Source of the DNA: Microvirga sp. KLBC 81
Lineage (GTDB): Bacteria; Pseudomonadota; Alphaproteobacteria; Rhizobiales; Beijerinckiaceae
Assembly: GCF_003075415.1 (NCBI RefSeq)
Contig: NZ_QDAH01000008.1
Location: 1 to 64,000 of the forward strand
Length of the DNA: 64,000 nucleotides
Reading direction: 5' to 3'
The translations under genes and the position numbers were made by a program. The notes under the pieces are model-generated. The model was not told the origin of the DNA, did no database searches, and saw only the letters and a program-made list of their open reading frames with translations. Below, piece by piece: positions 51,321 to 60,556 of this stretch; position 1 is the first letter of the stretch, and each line of letters opens with the position of its first letter.

Positions 51321-51770
51321 ATGGCAAAGCCGCAGGTTTTTACGATCGGTTACGAGGGAGCGGATGTTGACCGCTTCCTCACCACCCTGGAGGACGCGGG
51401 CGTCGAAACGCTCGCTGATGTGCGCGCCGTTGCGCTCTCCCGCAAGCGCGGTTTCTCGAAATCCGCTCTCCGGGATGCGCTTGCGACCCAGGGCATCGGC
51501 TACGAGCATTTCATCAAGCTCGGAACGCCCAAGGAAGGCCGCCAGGCGGCCCGGGCCGGCGACGGTGAGCTGATGCGCCGGATCTATTGCGACGAGGTTT
51601 TGGCCACGGAAGAAGCGCAAGCTGCCTTCCGGGATTTGGAGACCTTGGCTGCCGCAAAGCCGATCTGTCTTCTCTGCTTCGAGCGCGATCCTGCCAATTG
51701 CCACCGGCGGGTTCTGGCGCGGCGGCTTGAGGGCCTGGGCTTCGAGACGGTGGATTTGATGGTTCTGTAA
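51321..51770 (+). CDS. DUF488 family protein
   Basis: 149 residues. TIGYEGADVDRFLTTLEDAGVETLADVRA is the family start and ICLLCFERDPANCHRRVLARRL the Cys/His-containing end. The family is widespread and uncharacterised. It begins 6 bp after the preceding stop, so it is probably in the same transcript. Confidence 0.9.
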   Translation: MAKPQVFTIGYEGADVDRFLTTLEDAGVETLADVRAVALSRKRGFSKSALRDALATQGIGYEHFIKLGTPKEGRQAARAGDGELMRRIYCDEVLATEEAQAAFRDLETLAAAKPICLLCFERDPANCHRRVLARRLEGLGFETVDLMVL

Positions 51771-51849
51771 ACGAGCATGTCTTGCAGCCGGCAAGCTCGG
51801 CTTCAGTCCCCGATAGGACAGACTGGACAAGCAAGGCGAGGGCTCATAA

Positions 51850-52356
51850 GTGAGTCCCATGTTCGAAGCCAAACCCCTTCCTTCCTCCGCCAGCAAGCGC
51901 GACCTTTATGCCTCGCTTGCTCAACAGCTCGCCGCCCTCTTGGAGGGTGAGCCCGACGCTATTGCCAACGCGGCGAATATGTCGGCGCTGATCTATCAGA
52001 TCCTTCCCGACCTGAACTGGGCCGGATTTTATTTCATGCGCGGTTCGGAGCTCGTGCTGGGGCCGTTCCAGGGCAAGACGGCCTGCGTGCGGATCGCCGT
52101 CGGCCGTGGCGTTTGCGGTGCGGCCGTGGAGCGCAAGGCTTCCATCGTCGTGCCTGATGTTCATGCTTTCCCAGGTCATATCGCCTGCGACAGCGCCTCC
52201 CGCTCGGAGCTGGTGGTTCCTCTGATCAAGGACGGACGGGTCATCGGCGTTCTCGACCTCGACAGCCCGCATCCTGACCGGTTCGATGAAGAGGACCGTG
52301 AGGGATGCGAGCAACTCGTACAAATCTATCTCGAGGCCTCAGAGTTGCCGGCGTAA
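51850..52356 (+). CDS. GAF-domain free methionine-(R)-sulfoxide reductase
   Basis: 168 residues, one GAF domain. Three Cys match the fRMsr catalytic set: GKTACVRIAVGRGVCGAAV (~84 and ~94) and HIACDSASRSELVVPL (~118). LNWAGFYFMRG and the final VLDLDSPHPDRFDEEDREG are family hallmarks. It reduces free Met-R-sulfoxide using thioredoxin. The GTG start is used; an ATG at 51859 is possible. Confidence 0.93.
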   Translation: MSPMFEAKPLPSSASKRDLYASLAQQLAALLEGEPDAIANAANMSALIYQILPDLNWAGFYFMRGSELVLGPFQGKTACVRIAVGRGVCGAAVERKASIVVPDVHAFPGHIACDSASRSELVVPLIKDGRVIGVLDLDSPHPDRFDEEDREGCEQLVQIYLEASELPA

Positions 52357-52405
52357 GAGCGTTTGCTTCTCTGCCATGTGGCGGGGCAATCACGACGAAG
52401 CCTCC

Positions 52406-52435
52406 GATAGGCCGAATAGCTTCTATCGGCCTATC
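52406..52435. terminator. Hairpin after the Met-sulfoxide reductase gene
   Basis: GATAGGCCG-A-ATAG / CTAT-CGGCCTATC, a 13-bp stem with one bulged A and a CTT loop. There is no clear U-tract. Confidence 0.55.
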
Positions 52436-52552
52436 ACACCTGCAGGCTCGCTCTTTTGAATGTTCCCTTGGACGGCGGCATGCATTTGGCTCAGCAGCCG
52501 TGCATGCTGTCCATTAAAGCCATAAGAGGGATGATCGTGCCGAAGCATCCCT

Positions 52553-53968
52553 CTATAGATAGAAATCGCTGCTGGCCATGCTCGTGAGGCCAGCCATGCT
52601 CACCGCAAAATCGGCACTCTTGTCGCCGTTCACATCAGCCGAGAGAACACCACCTGAAAACCTGAGCTGTCCCGCCTTCGTGAACGCCGTTTGACCGATA
52701 AAGGCGAAAGCCTGATTGCCGGTGATCAACGTGTTGGCGTCGATGCTCCGCAGGTCGATATGATCTTCTCCACGCTTGAAATCATGGATCGTATCTCTCG
52801 TCAGTGCCGGAGAGTCGCTCGGGGTTCGAAATATGAAAGTGTCGGCGCCGGTACTGCCGTACATGCTGTCTTTGCCGCTCTGGCCAATAATCCTGTCGTT
52901 GCCGGTGCCGCCTTTGAGGATGTCGTTGCCACCGCGCCCGTAAAGCAAATCGTTGCCGCTCCGGCCCTGCAGATTGTTAGTGCCGTCATTGCCTTTGAGC
53001 ACATCGCTCGCCGACCCGCCGAGCACATTCTCGATCAGAGATCGGGGGTCATCATTGTAAAGAAGGGCGTTGGCGATGTTGCCGGCAGCGAGTTTGGAGC
53101 CGCCCCAGGAGAGTTTCGCGCGCTGCGCCTGAGACGTGATTGTCCACGCACCGGGTGCCAGATCGACTGTGAGACCAGTCGTATATTGCGAGAAGTTATA
53201 GGTGTCGTTCCCGCCGCCGTCCCACACGGTCTGGAAAATCCGGTTGTTGCCGGGAGCGCTCTGCAGGACGCCGTCAATGTAGCTTTGACCTGAGGGCGTC
53301 CAAGTGTATTTCGTGTTTCCGCTATTGGTCGTGTAATTCGCGCCATAGAGATGCTGAATCGCGGCGATGTCGTACATCATCAGCGACTGCGCATAGCCCC
53401 AGGTCTCGTTGACGTAGCCGGACGACAGGGAGGCGTTCACGTGGGATCTGTAGCTCATGACCGTGTATTCCATGGAATCACGGCTGAGCGGCATGATGGT
53501 GCTACCCTCATGCGGATGTTCCAGGCCGAGCGCGTGGCCGATCTCGTGAATGATCGTCAGATAAGCGTAGTTGCCCTTGCGCGGCGCGTCGTAGATTCGG
53601 CTGGAGTTGTTGATCCAAACATCCCCGCCTGCTTCCTGTGCGCTCGGAAAGTACGCCCAGGCTGTGCTGGGTTTATCCGAGCGGGCAAACCGAATATCCG
53701 CGTGCTGAGTTCTCGTCTCGGTGATCGCCGTGAAGGTCAGATTGGCGACCGAGGAATAGAGCTTGAGGGCCGCGCGCGCCGCAGCCTGCTGAGCGCTCAG
53801 GAACACACCAAAGTTGGTCAGCGGCTCGTTGCTGCCATAGGGATCGCTGTAATGGACGGAAGAGGTCGGAAAGCTGTAGGTCAGGCTGTTTGTCGCCCAT
53901 TTCCGGTCACCCAGAAGAGCGTTGATGTAGGTGCTGCTTGTCGTGGCGACGGACGAGGTGGAAGGCAT
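52553..53968 (-). CDS. M10 (serralysin-type) metalloprotease with RTX calcium-binding repeats
   Basis: 471 residues. Zinc motif HEIGHALGLEHPH near residue 138 and the Met-turn in EYTVMSYRS. The catalytic domain is followed by RTX nonapeptide repeats (~320-385: GGSASDVLKGNDG, GRSGNDLLYGRGGNDILKGG) and the M10 C-terminal domain ending DFYL, as expected for type I secretion without a signal peptide. No type I secretion genes are in the window. The ATG at 53968 is preferred over an upstream TTG. It is probably secreted; the target is unknown. Confidence 0.92.
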   Translation of the reverse strand: MPSTSSVATTSSTYINALLGDRKWATNSLTYSFPTSSVHYSDPYGSNEPLTNFGVFLSAQQAAARAALKLYSSVANLTFTAITETRTQHADIRFARSDKPSTAWAYFPSAQEAGGDVWINNSSRIYDAPRKGNYAYLTIIHEIGHALGLEHPHEGSTIMPLSRDSMEYTVMSYRSHVNASLSSGYVNETWGYAQSLMMYDIAAIQHLYGANYTTNSGNTKYTWTPSGQSYIDGVLQSAPGNNRIFQTVWDGGGNDTYNFSQYTTGLTVDLAPGAWTITSQAQRAKLSWGGSKLAAGNIANALLYNDDPRSLIENVLGGSASDVLKGNDGTNNLQGRSGNDLLYGRGGNDILKGGTGNDRIIGQSGKDSMYGSTGADTFIFRTPSDSPALTRDTIHDFKRGEDHIDLRSIDANTLITGNQAFAFIGQTAFTKAGQLRFSGGVLSADVNGDKSADFAVSMAGLTSMASSDFYL

Positions 53969-54327
53969 TGGTCGGCTCAATCTCGTTTAAAAAATGGATT
54001 GATTGGGCAGGAAATAACTTGGCTGTTGCGTCTGCTGATATTGATGAAAGGCAGAAACTTTGCGCATTCCAAAATTACGTAGAAGTGCAACCTGCATGCC
54101 CCACTCTTTGAAATCCTGATTGTTCTTGATGCGAAGCTTTTTGGCCTGTGAGAACTTTAGCCTAAATCTTCCGGGCCAAGAAGTGAGCTGGGTCGAACTT
54201 CCGCTTTCCTGGACGATCTGACGCAGCGAGGTCGGAACGCATATCCACGAGCATGCTGCGGCTCGCATGGCCCGCCTTATGTCAGATGATTCTTCAAGAG
54301 AAAATTCTGCCTTCAGAAGAAGGTCGC
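53969..54327. other. Intergenic region between the M10 protease and tRNA-Thr
   Basis: No convincing gene. An open minus-strand frame crosses it only because it reads through the tRNA. The sequence is less GC-rich than the left part of the window. It must contain the protease promoter, but no clear hexamers stand out. Confidence 0.5.
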
Positions 54328-54402
<75 letters not shown>

Positions 54403-54480
54403 ATCGTCCAGGTCGAGCCGGGTTCTGCTCCATAGCGAAGGAACCAGAAAACCTTTCAAACCAAGCTGCTTCGGAGCTTG

Positions 54481-54508
54481 TGTATAACTGGTCGCTCAAC
54501 ATGAGCAA
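54481..54508 (-). promoter_or_regulatory. Possible promoter of tRNA-Thr
   Basis: On the minus strand, TTGCTC (54508-54503), a 16-bp spacer and TATACA (54486-54481), about 80 bp before the mature tRNA 5' end. Confidence 0.4.
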
Positions 54509-54646
54509 GCAGTTTTGGATTGCTACTGTGTAGCGGCAGATGCGAAGGCATCCAGTGTGACGGATCGCGACGAGCCGGGGACCACCAGAGGGGGAACGAG
54601 GCTGAGCGGGTGTCGAGCGATAGGCCCAGACAATTTTGCAGCAGAA

Positions 54647-54727
54647 ACGAAAGGTCGTTGGCGAGACTATCCATGCCAGCGGCAAGGGTAGGACTCACAA
54701 GTCCATCCCTCCCGGTCATGCCGTGGC
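54647..54727. repeat. Duplicated ~85-nt element, copy 1
   Basis: Aligns over its length with 55870-55960: ACGAAAG start, an AGCGGCAAGGGTAGG middle, a GGACT-CACA-AGTCC hairpin, then CCCTCCCGGTCATGCCGTGGC. Differences in the hairpin are compensatory relative to copy 2. Confidence 0.6.
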
Positions 54728-54883
54728 GAGTATGCTTGGTTCCAGCTTCGATGCTTTCCTGGAGCGTTGCTTCGCCTGATCAGGGCGGACGGTGCCGAAG
54801 AACGTTCTCTTCGTCTAACCTCCTCATAGACCTCCAAGCCGCCGCCGCTGACAAGCTCTTTGCACCACGAAAGATGAAGTTAG

Positions 54884-55177
54884 TTAATTGCTGTTGTCAG
54901 CAATAGAGACCCTATACTGGGCCCGTAAGTCCTCAACGGCCTGAACAAGAGGGAGGCGACTTGCCTCGTGATTGGCCAGAATGTCCTGTCTGACAAAGTC
55001 CTTCAACTCCTCATCGGCGGGACTCATCTTGACCCGTTCCAGTTCCAAAGCGATCCTTTGATCCATGTTCTCCAGGGCATCCAGGAGGTAATCCAGTTTT
55101 GCCTGTGTCTCTGAACTAAGGAGTGCGGGATAGGTGTCCGCGATGGTCCGCGTTTCAGACTTGAGCATATGCTCCAT
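54884..55177 (-). CDS. Small hypothetical protein
   Basis: 97 residues, mostly helical and charged (ETQAKLDYLLDALENMDQRIALELERVKMSPADEE is one long predicted helix, cited in part). No recognised family, no signal peptide and no transmembrane segment. AAAAGGGGAAGTT precedes the ATG, which supports translation. It sits alone in an AT-richer accessory stretch. Confidence 0.6.
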   Translation of the reverse strand: MEHMLKSETRTIADTYPALLSSETQAKLDYLLDALENMDQRIALELERVKMSPADEELKDFVRQDILANHEASRLPLVQAVEDLRAQYRVSIADNSN

Positions 55178-55458
55178 AACTTCCCCTTTTCTAGAATCCT
55201 GGAAGACGCGATTTTCTCAACTGATCAAGAATAAGGGCATGTCATCATCTTACCTGCAACACTTGCGTCACGGTTTAATACGTCTTGGCTAGTCAGCAGT
55301 TACGGATCAGGTCCCGATATACCTCATTCGGGTAGCTGATCAGGCTGACGAGGATCATCGATTCTGCGGCCATCATCATCCTTGAACGATCGTCATGCCT
55401 GGGAGAGCTGAGCAATAGCGCGAAACGACCGAAGGTAGGGATGTGAATTTCTTCGCAT

Positions 55459-55737
55459 CTAACGCCGAGGCTTCTGCGCCTCAGCAGTTAATCTAGGCAT
55501 ATCCCTTATCATCCATGCGACCATTTCATCCGCGGTCTTGAGATGGTCAGGGATCGGGATGAACGGGCCATCCATGTCGTAGATTGTTGCCTGATCCTTC
55601 GGGTCTAAGATTGGGTCGATGGCGCTCTCTGGCTCGGGCTCTATGGTCATGCCACCGAACCACATGAGAAGCAGCAGAAGCATACCGAGAGAGCCGAGGA
55701 CGATGGCCAGAAGTGATATTGTTATATTCGCGACCAA
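55459..55737 (-). CDS. Small single-pass membrane protein, hypothetical
   Basis: 92 residues. One N-terminal transmembrane helix (ISLLAIVLGSLGMLLLLLMWF, residues ~7-27) is followed by an acidic, Pro-rich soluble domain (MTIEPEPESAIDPILDPKDQ) ending in a basic tail. No family recognised. Probably a real small gene because of its organised topology and reasonable codon use. Confidence 0.6.
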   Translation of the reverse strand: MVANITISLLAIVLGSLGMLLLLLMWFGGMTIEPEPESAIDPILDPKDQATIYDMDGPFIPIPDHLKTADEMVAWMIRDMPRLTAEAQKPRR

Positions 55738-55869
55738 CTCATCATCCTCATTACCAATAACTTAGCTGAGGCTCGTTGAAGCCTAACATCTCGCTATCTT
55801 TGCTCCAACAAGAACCATCTTGAGACAATCGGGTTAAGGCTGGAAGCAGCTTTCCGAGTCGCGGCTGAC

Positions 55870-55960
55870 ACGAAAGCGGGACTGGTGGATCCCGCTCACG
55901 CTAACAGCCGTGGGGGCAGGCTCATAAGCCCAGCCGTCTCCCTCCCGGTCACGCTATGGC
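55870..55960. repeat. Duplicated ~85-nt element, copy 2
   Basis: ACGAAAG start, CAGCCGTGGGGGCAGG middle, GGCT-CATA-AGCC hairpin and CTCCCTCCCGGTCACGCTATGGC end, parallel to copy 1 at 54647-54727. Confidence 0.6.
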
Positions 55961-56030
55961 CGAAATCAGTTTCTTAATTGTAGGTTTCTGATGGGCTACT
56001 CTTTAGGACTAGAGCATACCTCTTAGGTGT

Positions 56031-56046
56031 TAGACTGCTTAGTCTA
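56031..56046. promoter_or_regulatory. Palindrome TAGACT-N4-AGTCTA
   Basis: Perfect 6-base arms 78 bp before the start of the LuxR-type gene. Possibly an autoregulatory site. Confidence 0.4.
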
Positions 56047-56123
56047 TGTCTTGATCAAAGCTGATATTTGCTCCCTCATATAGGAACTTATTAACTTCAA
56101 GTGTGCATCTCGGGGGCGCATAT

Positions 56124-56894
56124 ATGTCAAACGAATTAGCCGAGCGCGAAGCCAGCAGATACACCAACTTTATCGGAGTCTCTGCCAGTCGCACCAAAAC
56201 GGCAAACGCCGTCATCATCTGCAACAATTCACTGATTGGTGTAGGCATTACGCATCTTTTAGCTGGAACCAGCTTTGTCACGACTGACCATTTTACCAAT
56301 GCTGCTCAAGCAGCCGAGACCTCTTACCTTTCGGTTCCTGATCTGTTTGTCATCAGTGCGAACGTCTCCCCCGAAGACACAGCTGAAGCGGTGAGACACC
56401 TGAGAGGGAAGTTCCCTAAGGTGCGTATTGTTGTGATTGCCGACCACTACAATCTTAGCTTTGTGAAGCTCTGTCGCGGTGCAGGAGTTGACGGCTTCTG
56501 CCTGACGGGGAGCAGCCGCGAAGTTCTCATCAAGTCCCTTGAGCTAATTATGGTCGGGGAACTTGTGCTGCCTTCCGCTTTGATGGCCTCTCTGCTGAAT
56601 GGCAGTGAGGCGATCCCTACACCTAAGTCCCGAGATAGCAGCGCTGATGCCAAGCTGCCTTCGGAAGACCCGAGGGTGAGGAAGCTCTCGGCAAGAGAGG
56701 CAGAGATACTGAGTCATCTCATGGACGGAGCGGCTAATAAGGTCATTGCGCGGAAGCTGGATGTCGCCGAAGCCACCATTAAAGTTCACATCAAAGCTAT
56801 CCTGAGGAAGATTGGAGCCGCCAATCGAACACAAGCCGCCATGTGGGCTTCGGAGCACCTTCCGACCAGAGATGCATCATCCCTCGCCGCCTAG
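56124..56894 (+). CDS. LuxR-type regulator with degenerate receiver domain
   Basis: 256 residues. The N-terminal ~130 residues have a receiver-like fold, but the position of the phospho-acceptor Asp reads LFVISANVS (~76) instead of the usual LLLD.xMP, and the acidic pair is NN in ICNNSLIG. The C-terminal HTH (~188-246) is intact: LSAREAEILSHLMDGAANKVIARKLDVAEATIKVH, then KIGAANRTQAA. It therefore probably acts without phosphorylation. It is flanked by accessory DNA with no kinase gene. Start chosen at MSNELAERE. Confidence 0.85.
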   Translation: MSNELAEREASRYTNFIGVSASRTKTANAVIICNNSLIGVGITHLLAGTSFVTTDHFTNAAQAAETSYLSVPDLFVISANVSPEDTAEAVRHLRGKFPKVRIVVIADHYNLSFVKLCRGAGVDGFCLTGSSREVLIKSLELIMVGELVLPSALMASLLNGSEAIPTPKSRDSSADAKLPSEDPRVRKLSAREAEILSHLMDGAANKVIARKLDVAEATIKVHIKAILRKIGAANRTQAAMWASEHLPTRDASSLAA

Positions 56895-57074
56895 CTGGAT
56901 AGTCAGGACGATCGATTCCTGGCTGAGCCTGCAACCAATCGAGAAACAGTCGACACCTATCCGCAAAGTAATATCTAAAACTCCCCTGACAGACCCACAG
57001 ATCAGTCAACCCTCTCAGATGCGGTCGCTAGTTTCCGAGAGGGTAGCAAAGGGTCTAGCCCTGATCTTCTGCGC

Positions 57075-57467
57075 CTATCCTGGGCCTACTTCTGCCCCAT
57101 CATAATTTGGAACGTCAGTAGGTGGCGGCTCAATAGGGCTTGGATAGCCGTACTGCGGAGGCGCTCGGCGCGACCAAGGCTCTGCGGTTGATACTTCGCC
57201 CGTAGGACCACAAATGCGATCGCGCCTCACAACCTCATCGCCATAGGTGTTGACCCGCCGTCTGACAACGGTTCGACACCTCTCGCTTTCAATCCCATGG
57301 GCAGGGTCTGAGTAGATGTTATGCTCATAGCTACGCTCAGTCCCGCCATAACGGTCATATTGATACTCACTGTATGAGACTTCGGTACCTGTGACGCAGC
57401 CGCCAAGCGAACTTGCAAGAGCTATCAAAGCGGCAGTGGAGCTTACTCGTTTGGACCAGCCCAACAT
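57075..57467 (-). CDS. Small lipoprotein, hypothetical
   Basis: 130 residues. The signal peptide ends in a lipobox (SSLGGC, Cys ~23), so it is probably lipid-anchored. The mature part is Tyr/Arg-rich with YSEYQYDRYGGTERSYEHN, a possible Cys pair (ERCRTVV, DRICGPTG) and a Pro-rich C-terminus. The ATG at 57467 follows AGGAGGCTCCCC, so the longer in-frame reading is not used. No family recognised. Confidence 0.75.
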   Translation of the reverse strand: MLGWSKRVSSTAALIALASSLGGCVTGTEVSYSEYQYDRYGGTERSYEHNIYSDPAHGIESERCRTVVRRRVNTYGDEVVRRDRICGPTGEVSTAEPWSRRAPPQYGYPSPIEPPPTDVPNYDGAEVGPG

Positions 57468-57778
57468 GGGGAGCCTCCTGTGCTGACTGGCGACGCAGAA
57501 AGCATCGTCCAGCATGACAAGAAGGTTCCGGCGGTACGATTGAACCGTATCTGAACGGTTCGCTGGCCGTGGCAGATTAGGCATCTTGACCTGTGGATGG
57601 AGATAGGCGTCAAGAACCTTTATCGGGATAGCCGCTATCTCACCCTTCGAGCGTGCCGAGGCGCCTCAGCGGCCCTCTGAGAATTAACTGAGGCCGATCT
57701 CAACAAGCTGGGAGTGCTTCCGGATGAAACTTCCGTAGCAGGTCGCTTTAGTTTCGGCTTTGAGCAGGCAAGCCTCAA

Positions 57779-58549
57779 TCAGCGGAATCCTCCCCCGCCA
57801 CTGACATAGACCGTATCGGCTGTCATGAATTGACATGCATCCGAGCACAGGAAGAGGACCAGTTCACCGATTTCGTCCGCTTCGGCGTTCCTCTTCATCG
57901 GAATGTCGTTCATCAGCCGCTCGGCCATCTCCTTCGACGTTCCCGATGCGGCTTGAAAACCCGTGTTGACCGCTGCCGGCGAGATTGAAAGGCACCGGAT
58001 CCCGCGATCCGCGAACTCGCGCGCCACGCCCATGGTCATCGTTACCACGGCGCCCTTTGCCGAGGCGTAATGGACCGATGTTCCCGGGCCGCCCCGCTTG
58101 TGCGCCATGCTAGCCACATTCACGATGGTACCGCCGCCATTCTCCAGCATGTGCGGAAGCACCTCCTGCATGCCGTAGAAAGTGCCTTTCACGTTCAGGT
58201 CAAAGCTTAGATCAAACAGCTCGTCGTCGATCTCAAGGAAGCCGCAGCGCTTCAATGCCGATCCGGCCGAGTTGAAGAGGAAGTGAATGCGCCCGAAGCG
58301 TTCCACGCCCGCTTGAACGAAGTTTCGGACGTCCGTGCGCCTGGTTACGTCGGTCTTGACGAAAATCGCCTCGCTTCCTTCGGCCTCGACAGCCCGCACG
58401 GTCTCAGCGCCGCCCGCATCATCGATATCGCCGCAAACGACCCGTGCGCCCTCGCGAGCGAAGATCACAGCCGCAGCCCGGCCGAGGCCACTTGCGGCTC
58501 CCGTTATCGCGATTGTCTTTCCTTTGAAATAGTTCGGTGTTCTCGCCAT
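57779..58549 (-). CDS. SDR family oxidoreductase
   Basis: 256 residues. TGAASGLGRAAAVI binds NAD(P), DIDD near residue 42 favours NAD+, NSAGSA follows, and the catalytic Tyr-x3-Lys is in HYASAKGAV. It is the last gene of the minus-strand catabolic set. The role, probably oxidation of a secondary alcohol intermediate, is inferred from context. Confidence 0.92.
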   Translation of the reverse strand: MARTPNYFKGKTIAITGAASGLGRAAAVIFAREGARVVCGDIDDAGGAETVRAVEAEGSEAIFVKTDVTRRTDVRNFVQAGVERFGRIHFLFNSAGSALKRCGFLEIDDELFDLSFDLNVKGTFYGMQEVLPHMLENGGGTIVNVASMAHKRGGPGTSVHYASAKGAVVTMTMGVAREFADRGIRCLSISPAAVNTGFQAASGTSKEMAERLMNDIPMKRNAEADEIGELVLFLCSDACQFMTADTVYVSGGGGFR

Positions 58550-58594
58550 CTTGTTCTCTTGAAGAAGCTGTTTGTTGCCACTCCCGCCGCACGC

Positions 58595-60073
58595 TTACGG
58601 AAGGGCTTCAGGAATCGCCGCGCTTTGGGCTTTGCAGTTCTCAGCCGCGTGAATGCCCGCGATGCGACCATAGACGGCACCGCGCAATACCGAAGTGGCG
58701 CCCGTGTACCGGCCGTAGTAGATGCCCATGGTCTCGCCGGCTGCATACAGGCCGGGTATCGCACGCCCATCATGGTCAACGACCTGCGCCGAGGTGTTGC
58801 AGCGAAGTCCGCCGAATGTGAAGCAGTTGGCGGAGCTGATCGGCCATGCGCGGTAGGGCGGCCTCGCGATGGGACGGGCCCAGTTGGATTTGGGCGGCTG
58901 TAGGCCGCGGGTCGCAAGCCCATCCTTCTCCAGCGGCTTGAATTCGCCTGGCGCGGTCGCGGCGTTGAACTCGGCTACCGTTCGTTCCAGGCTGTCGGCA
59001 GACACGCCGATCTGCTCAGCGAGTTGAGCCAGCGTATCCGCCTGATAGGGTTTCTCGTCCGTTCTGACCGTCCGCTGCCAGTTCGGCACATCGTCGAGAC
59101 CCGCGTCGGAGATTGCGTACGCGATACCGCCCGGCAGGCGATTGATGACCCGTGAGATGTTCTCGTAAATCGCGTCGACGGCGTCCGAGGCTTCGTCGAT
59201 GAAGCGCCTGCCGTTCTGATCGACGAGAATGCCGTAGGGAAACATGAACACGATCGGCTCGGAAACGCCGGACCGCGGATCGATCGGCTCCGCGTGGTAC
59301 TCGGTGAAGTCACCGCACGGTGCAGCGCCGACCGCCAGCCCCATCCGTATTCCTTCGCCCCTGTTGTAGTACCCGCCGCGCGCCACCGGCCGAACATAGC
59401 GCGACGCCGGGCCCAGATAACGGGCCTGCATCTCGGCGTTACCCTCGAAGCCGCCGCACGCAAGCACGACGGCTCCCATGAAGCGGTGATTGCGGCTCTC
59501 GCGCGATGTTGCACGCAAACCTACAATTCGACCGTCCTCGTTCTGAAGCAGTTCCTCCGCCGTCGTTTCGTAGAAGAACTCGACCCCGAGCTCGTCGGCT
59601 CCTTTTGCAAGTGCCTCCAGCAGTGCCCATCCGCCGCCGACCGGGCTGATGCGTGTCGTTGACTGCGTGATCAGGTAGCTCGCCATGTCCGAATAGGTGA
59701 TGCCGAACTGCTTCATCCATTGCAGTGTCGGCCCTGCTTGCGCGGCAAGGGTCGCGATGATCTCGGGATCGGTGAACGACAGCGATTTTACAATGGACGG
59801 CCATTGTTCATAAGGGCCCGCCGTTTCCTGAACCAAGCTCGGATCGAGGTGGAAGCCCGAGTTCGCCATGAAGTGCTCCTCGAAGTCGTCCGACACCTCA
59901 TTCTCGTTTTTCATCCGCAAGAATGCCTCGGTCCACCGCGTATTGCCGCCACGCTCTTCGAAAGGCGCGCGCTCAAGCACCGCGACCTTCGCGCCTGCTT
60001 GGGCTGCCGAGACCGCCGCTGACAGGCCGGCGATTCCGCAACCAGCAACAACGACATCATATGTCCGTATCAT
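58595..60073 (-). CDS. FAD-dependent oxidoreductase (fumarate reductase/ketosteroid dehydrogenase/TcuA fold)
   Basis: 492 residues. N-terminal FAD motif VVVAGCGIAGLSAAVSAA and ERAPFEERGGNTRW, substrate-domain residues in the middle, and the C-terminal FAD closure GLYAAGETMGIYYGRYTGATS. The family covers tricarballylate dehydrogenase, flavocytochrome c fumarate reductase and 3-ketosteroid Delta1-dehydrogenase; GGNTRW plus SAFLRM-like residues look closest to the TcuA branch. AGAGGACACC precedes the ATG. It probably introduces a double bond next to a carbonyl or carboxyl group. Confidence 0.9.
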   Translation of the reverse strand: MIRTYDVVVAGCGIAGLSAAVSAAQAGAKVAVLERAPFEERGGNTRWTEAFLRMKNENEVSDDFEEHFMANSGFHLDPSLVQETAGPYEQWPSIVKSLSFTDPEIIATLAAQAGPTLQWMKQFGITYSDMASYLITQSTTRISPVGGGWALLEALAKGADELGVEFFYETTAEELLQNEDGRIVGLRATSRESRNHRFMGAVVLACGGFEGNAEMQARYLGPASRYVRPVARGGYYNRGEGIRMGLAVGAAPCGDFTEYHAEPIDPRSGVSEPIVFMFPYGILVDQNGRRFIDEASDAVDAIYENISRVINRLPGGIAYAISDAGLDDVPNWQRTVRTDEKPYQADTLAQLAEQIGVSADSLERTVAEFNAATAPGEFKPLEKDGLATRGLQPPKSNWARPIARPPYRAWPISSANCFTFGGLRCNTSAQVVDHDGRAIPGLYAAGETMGIYYGRYTGATSVLRGAVYGRIAGIHAAENCKAQSAAIPEALP

Positions 60074-60097
60074 GGTGTCCTCTGTGATAAAGCTTGC

Positions 60098-60556
60098 TCA
60101 CGCTTTCGTTTCCCAGCGGGTGAAGCCGAGCTGGGACGGATCAGGCCGCATGTCCGCGTTCGACTGGCGCTCTTGAAGGACCCAGCGGCCTTCCTCCTGG
60201 ATCAGCTTGTCGGTATAGACGGTTTGCAGGTATAGTTTCGGGGCTTCCCCCTTGCTTACTCCTGCCAGCAGGAGATAAACGGAGCTGGAAACCGTTCCAT
60301 CGCCGTTGCGTTCGACAAGCACTTGGTTGTTCCAGTGTCGTGTCTGGATTCCCTTGTCGCTCCAACGCTTGAAATGGTCCGATGCGAAGACCTCCAGTTC
60401 GGCCCGGCCATTGCACTCGCCAAACGTGGACGAGAGATACCGCCCATCCTTCGCATAGCATTGTGCCCAGCCGCGGCCATCGCCCGAGTCGATCGCCCTC
60501 GCGTAGCGTGCGTAGAGTTGCATGATTTCAAAATAGTCGTTGGCCGATATGTCCAT
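60098..60556 (-). CDS. NTF2-like/SnoaL family protein
   Basis: 152 residues with the cone-shaped alpha+beta fold. IMQLYARYARAIDSGDGRGWAQCYAKDGRYLSS is the typical start of SnoaL_4 proteins, including ring-hydroxylating dioxygenase beta-subunit relatives. The start was chosen at MDISANDYF behind GGGAGGGCGTCCA. It may be a small isomerase, hydratase or accessory subunit; no catalytic residues can be assigned. Confidence 0.85.
   Translation of the reverse strand: MDISANDYFEIMQLYARYARAIDSGDGRGWAQCYAKDGRYLSSTFGECNGRAELEVFASDHFKRWSDKGIQTRHWNNQVLVERNGDGTVSSSVYLLLAGVSKGEAPKLYLQTVYTDKLIQEEGRWVLQERQSNADMRPDPSQLGFTRWETKA

Larger units (their letters stand above)
54403..54883. other. Intergenic region upstream of tRNA-Thr
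   Basis: No credible gene. It holds a possible tRNA promoter and the first copy of a duplicated ~85-nt element (54647-54727). Confidence 0.55.
55738..56123. other. AT-rich intergenic region upstream of the atypical LuxR gene
   Basis: No gene seen. It contains copy 2 of the duplicated element (55870-55960) and a TAGACT-GCTT-AGTCTA palindrome (56031-56046), a candidate operator for the downstream LuxR-type gene. Confidence 0.55.
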
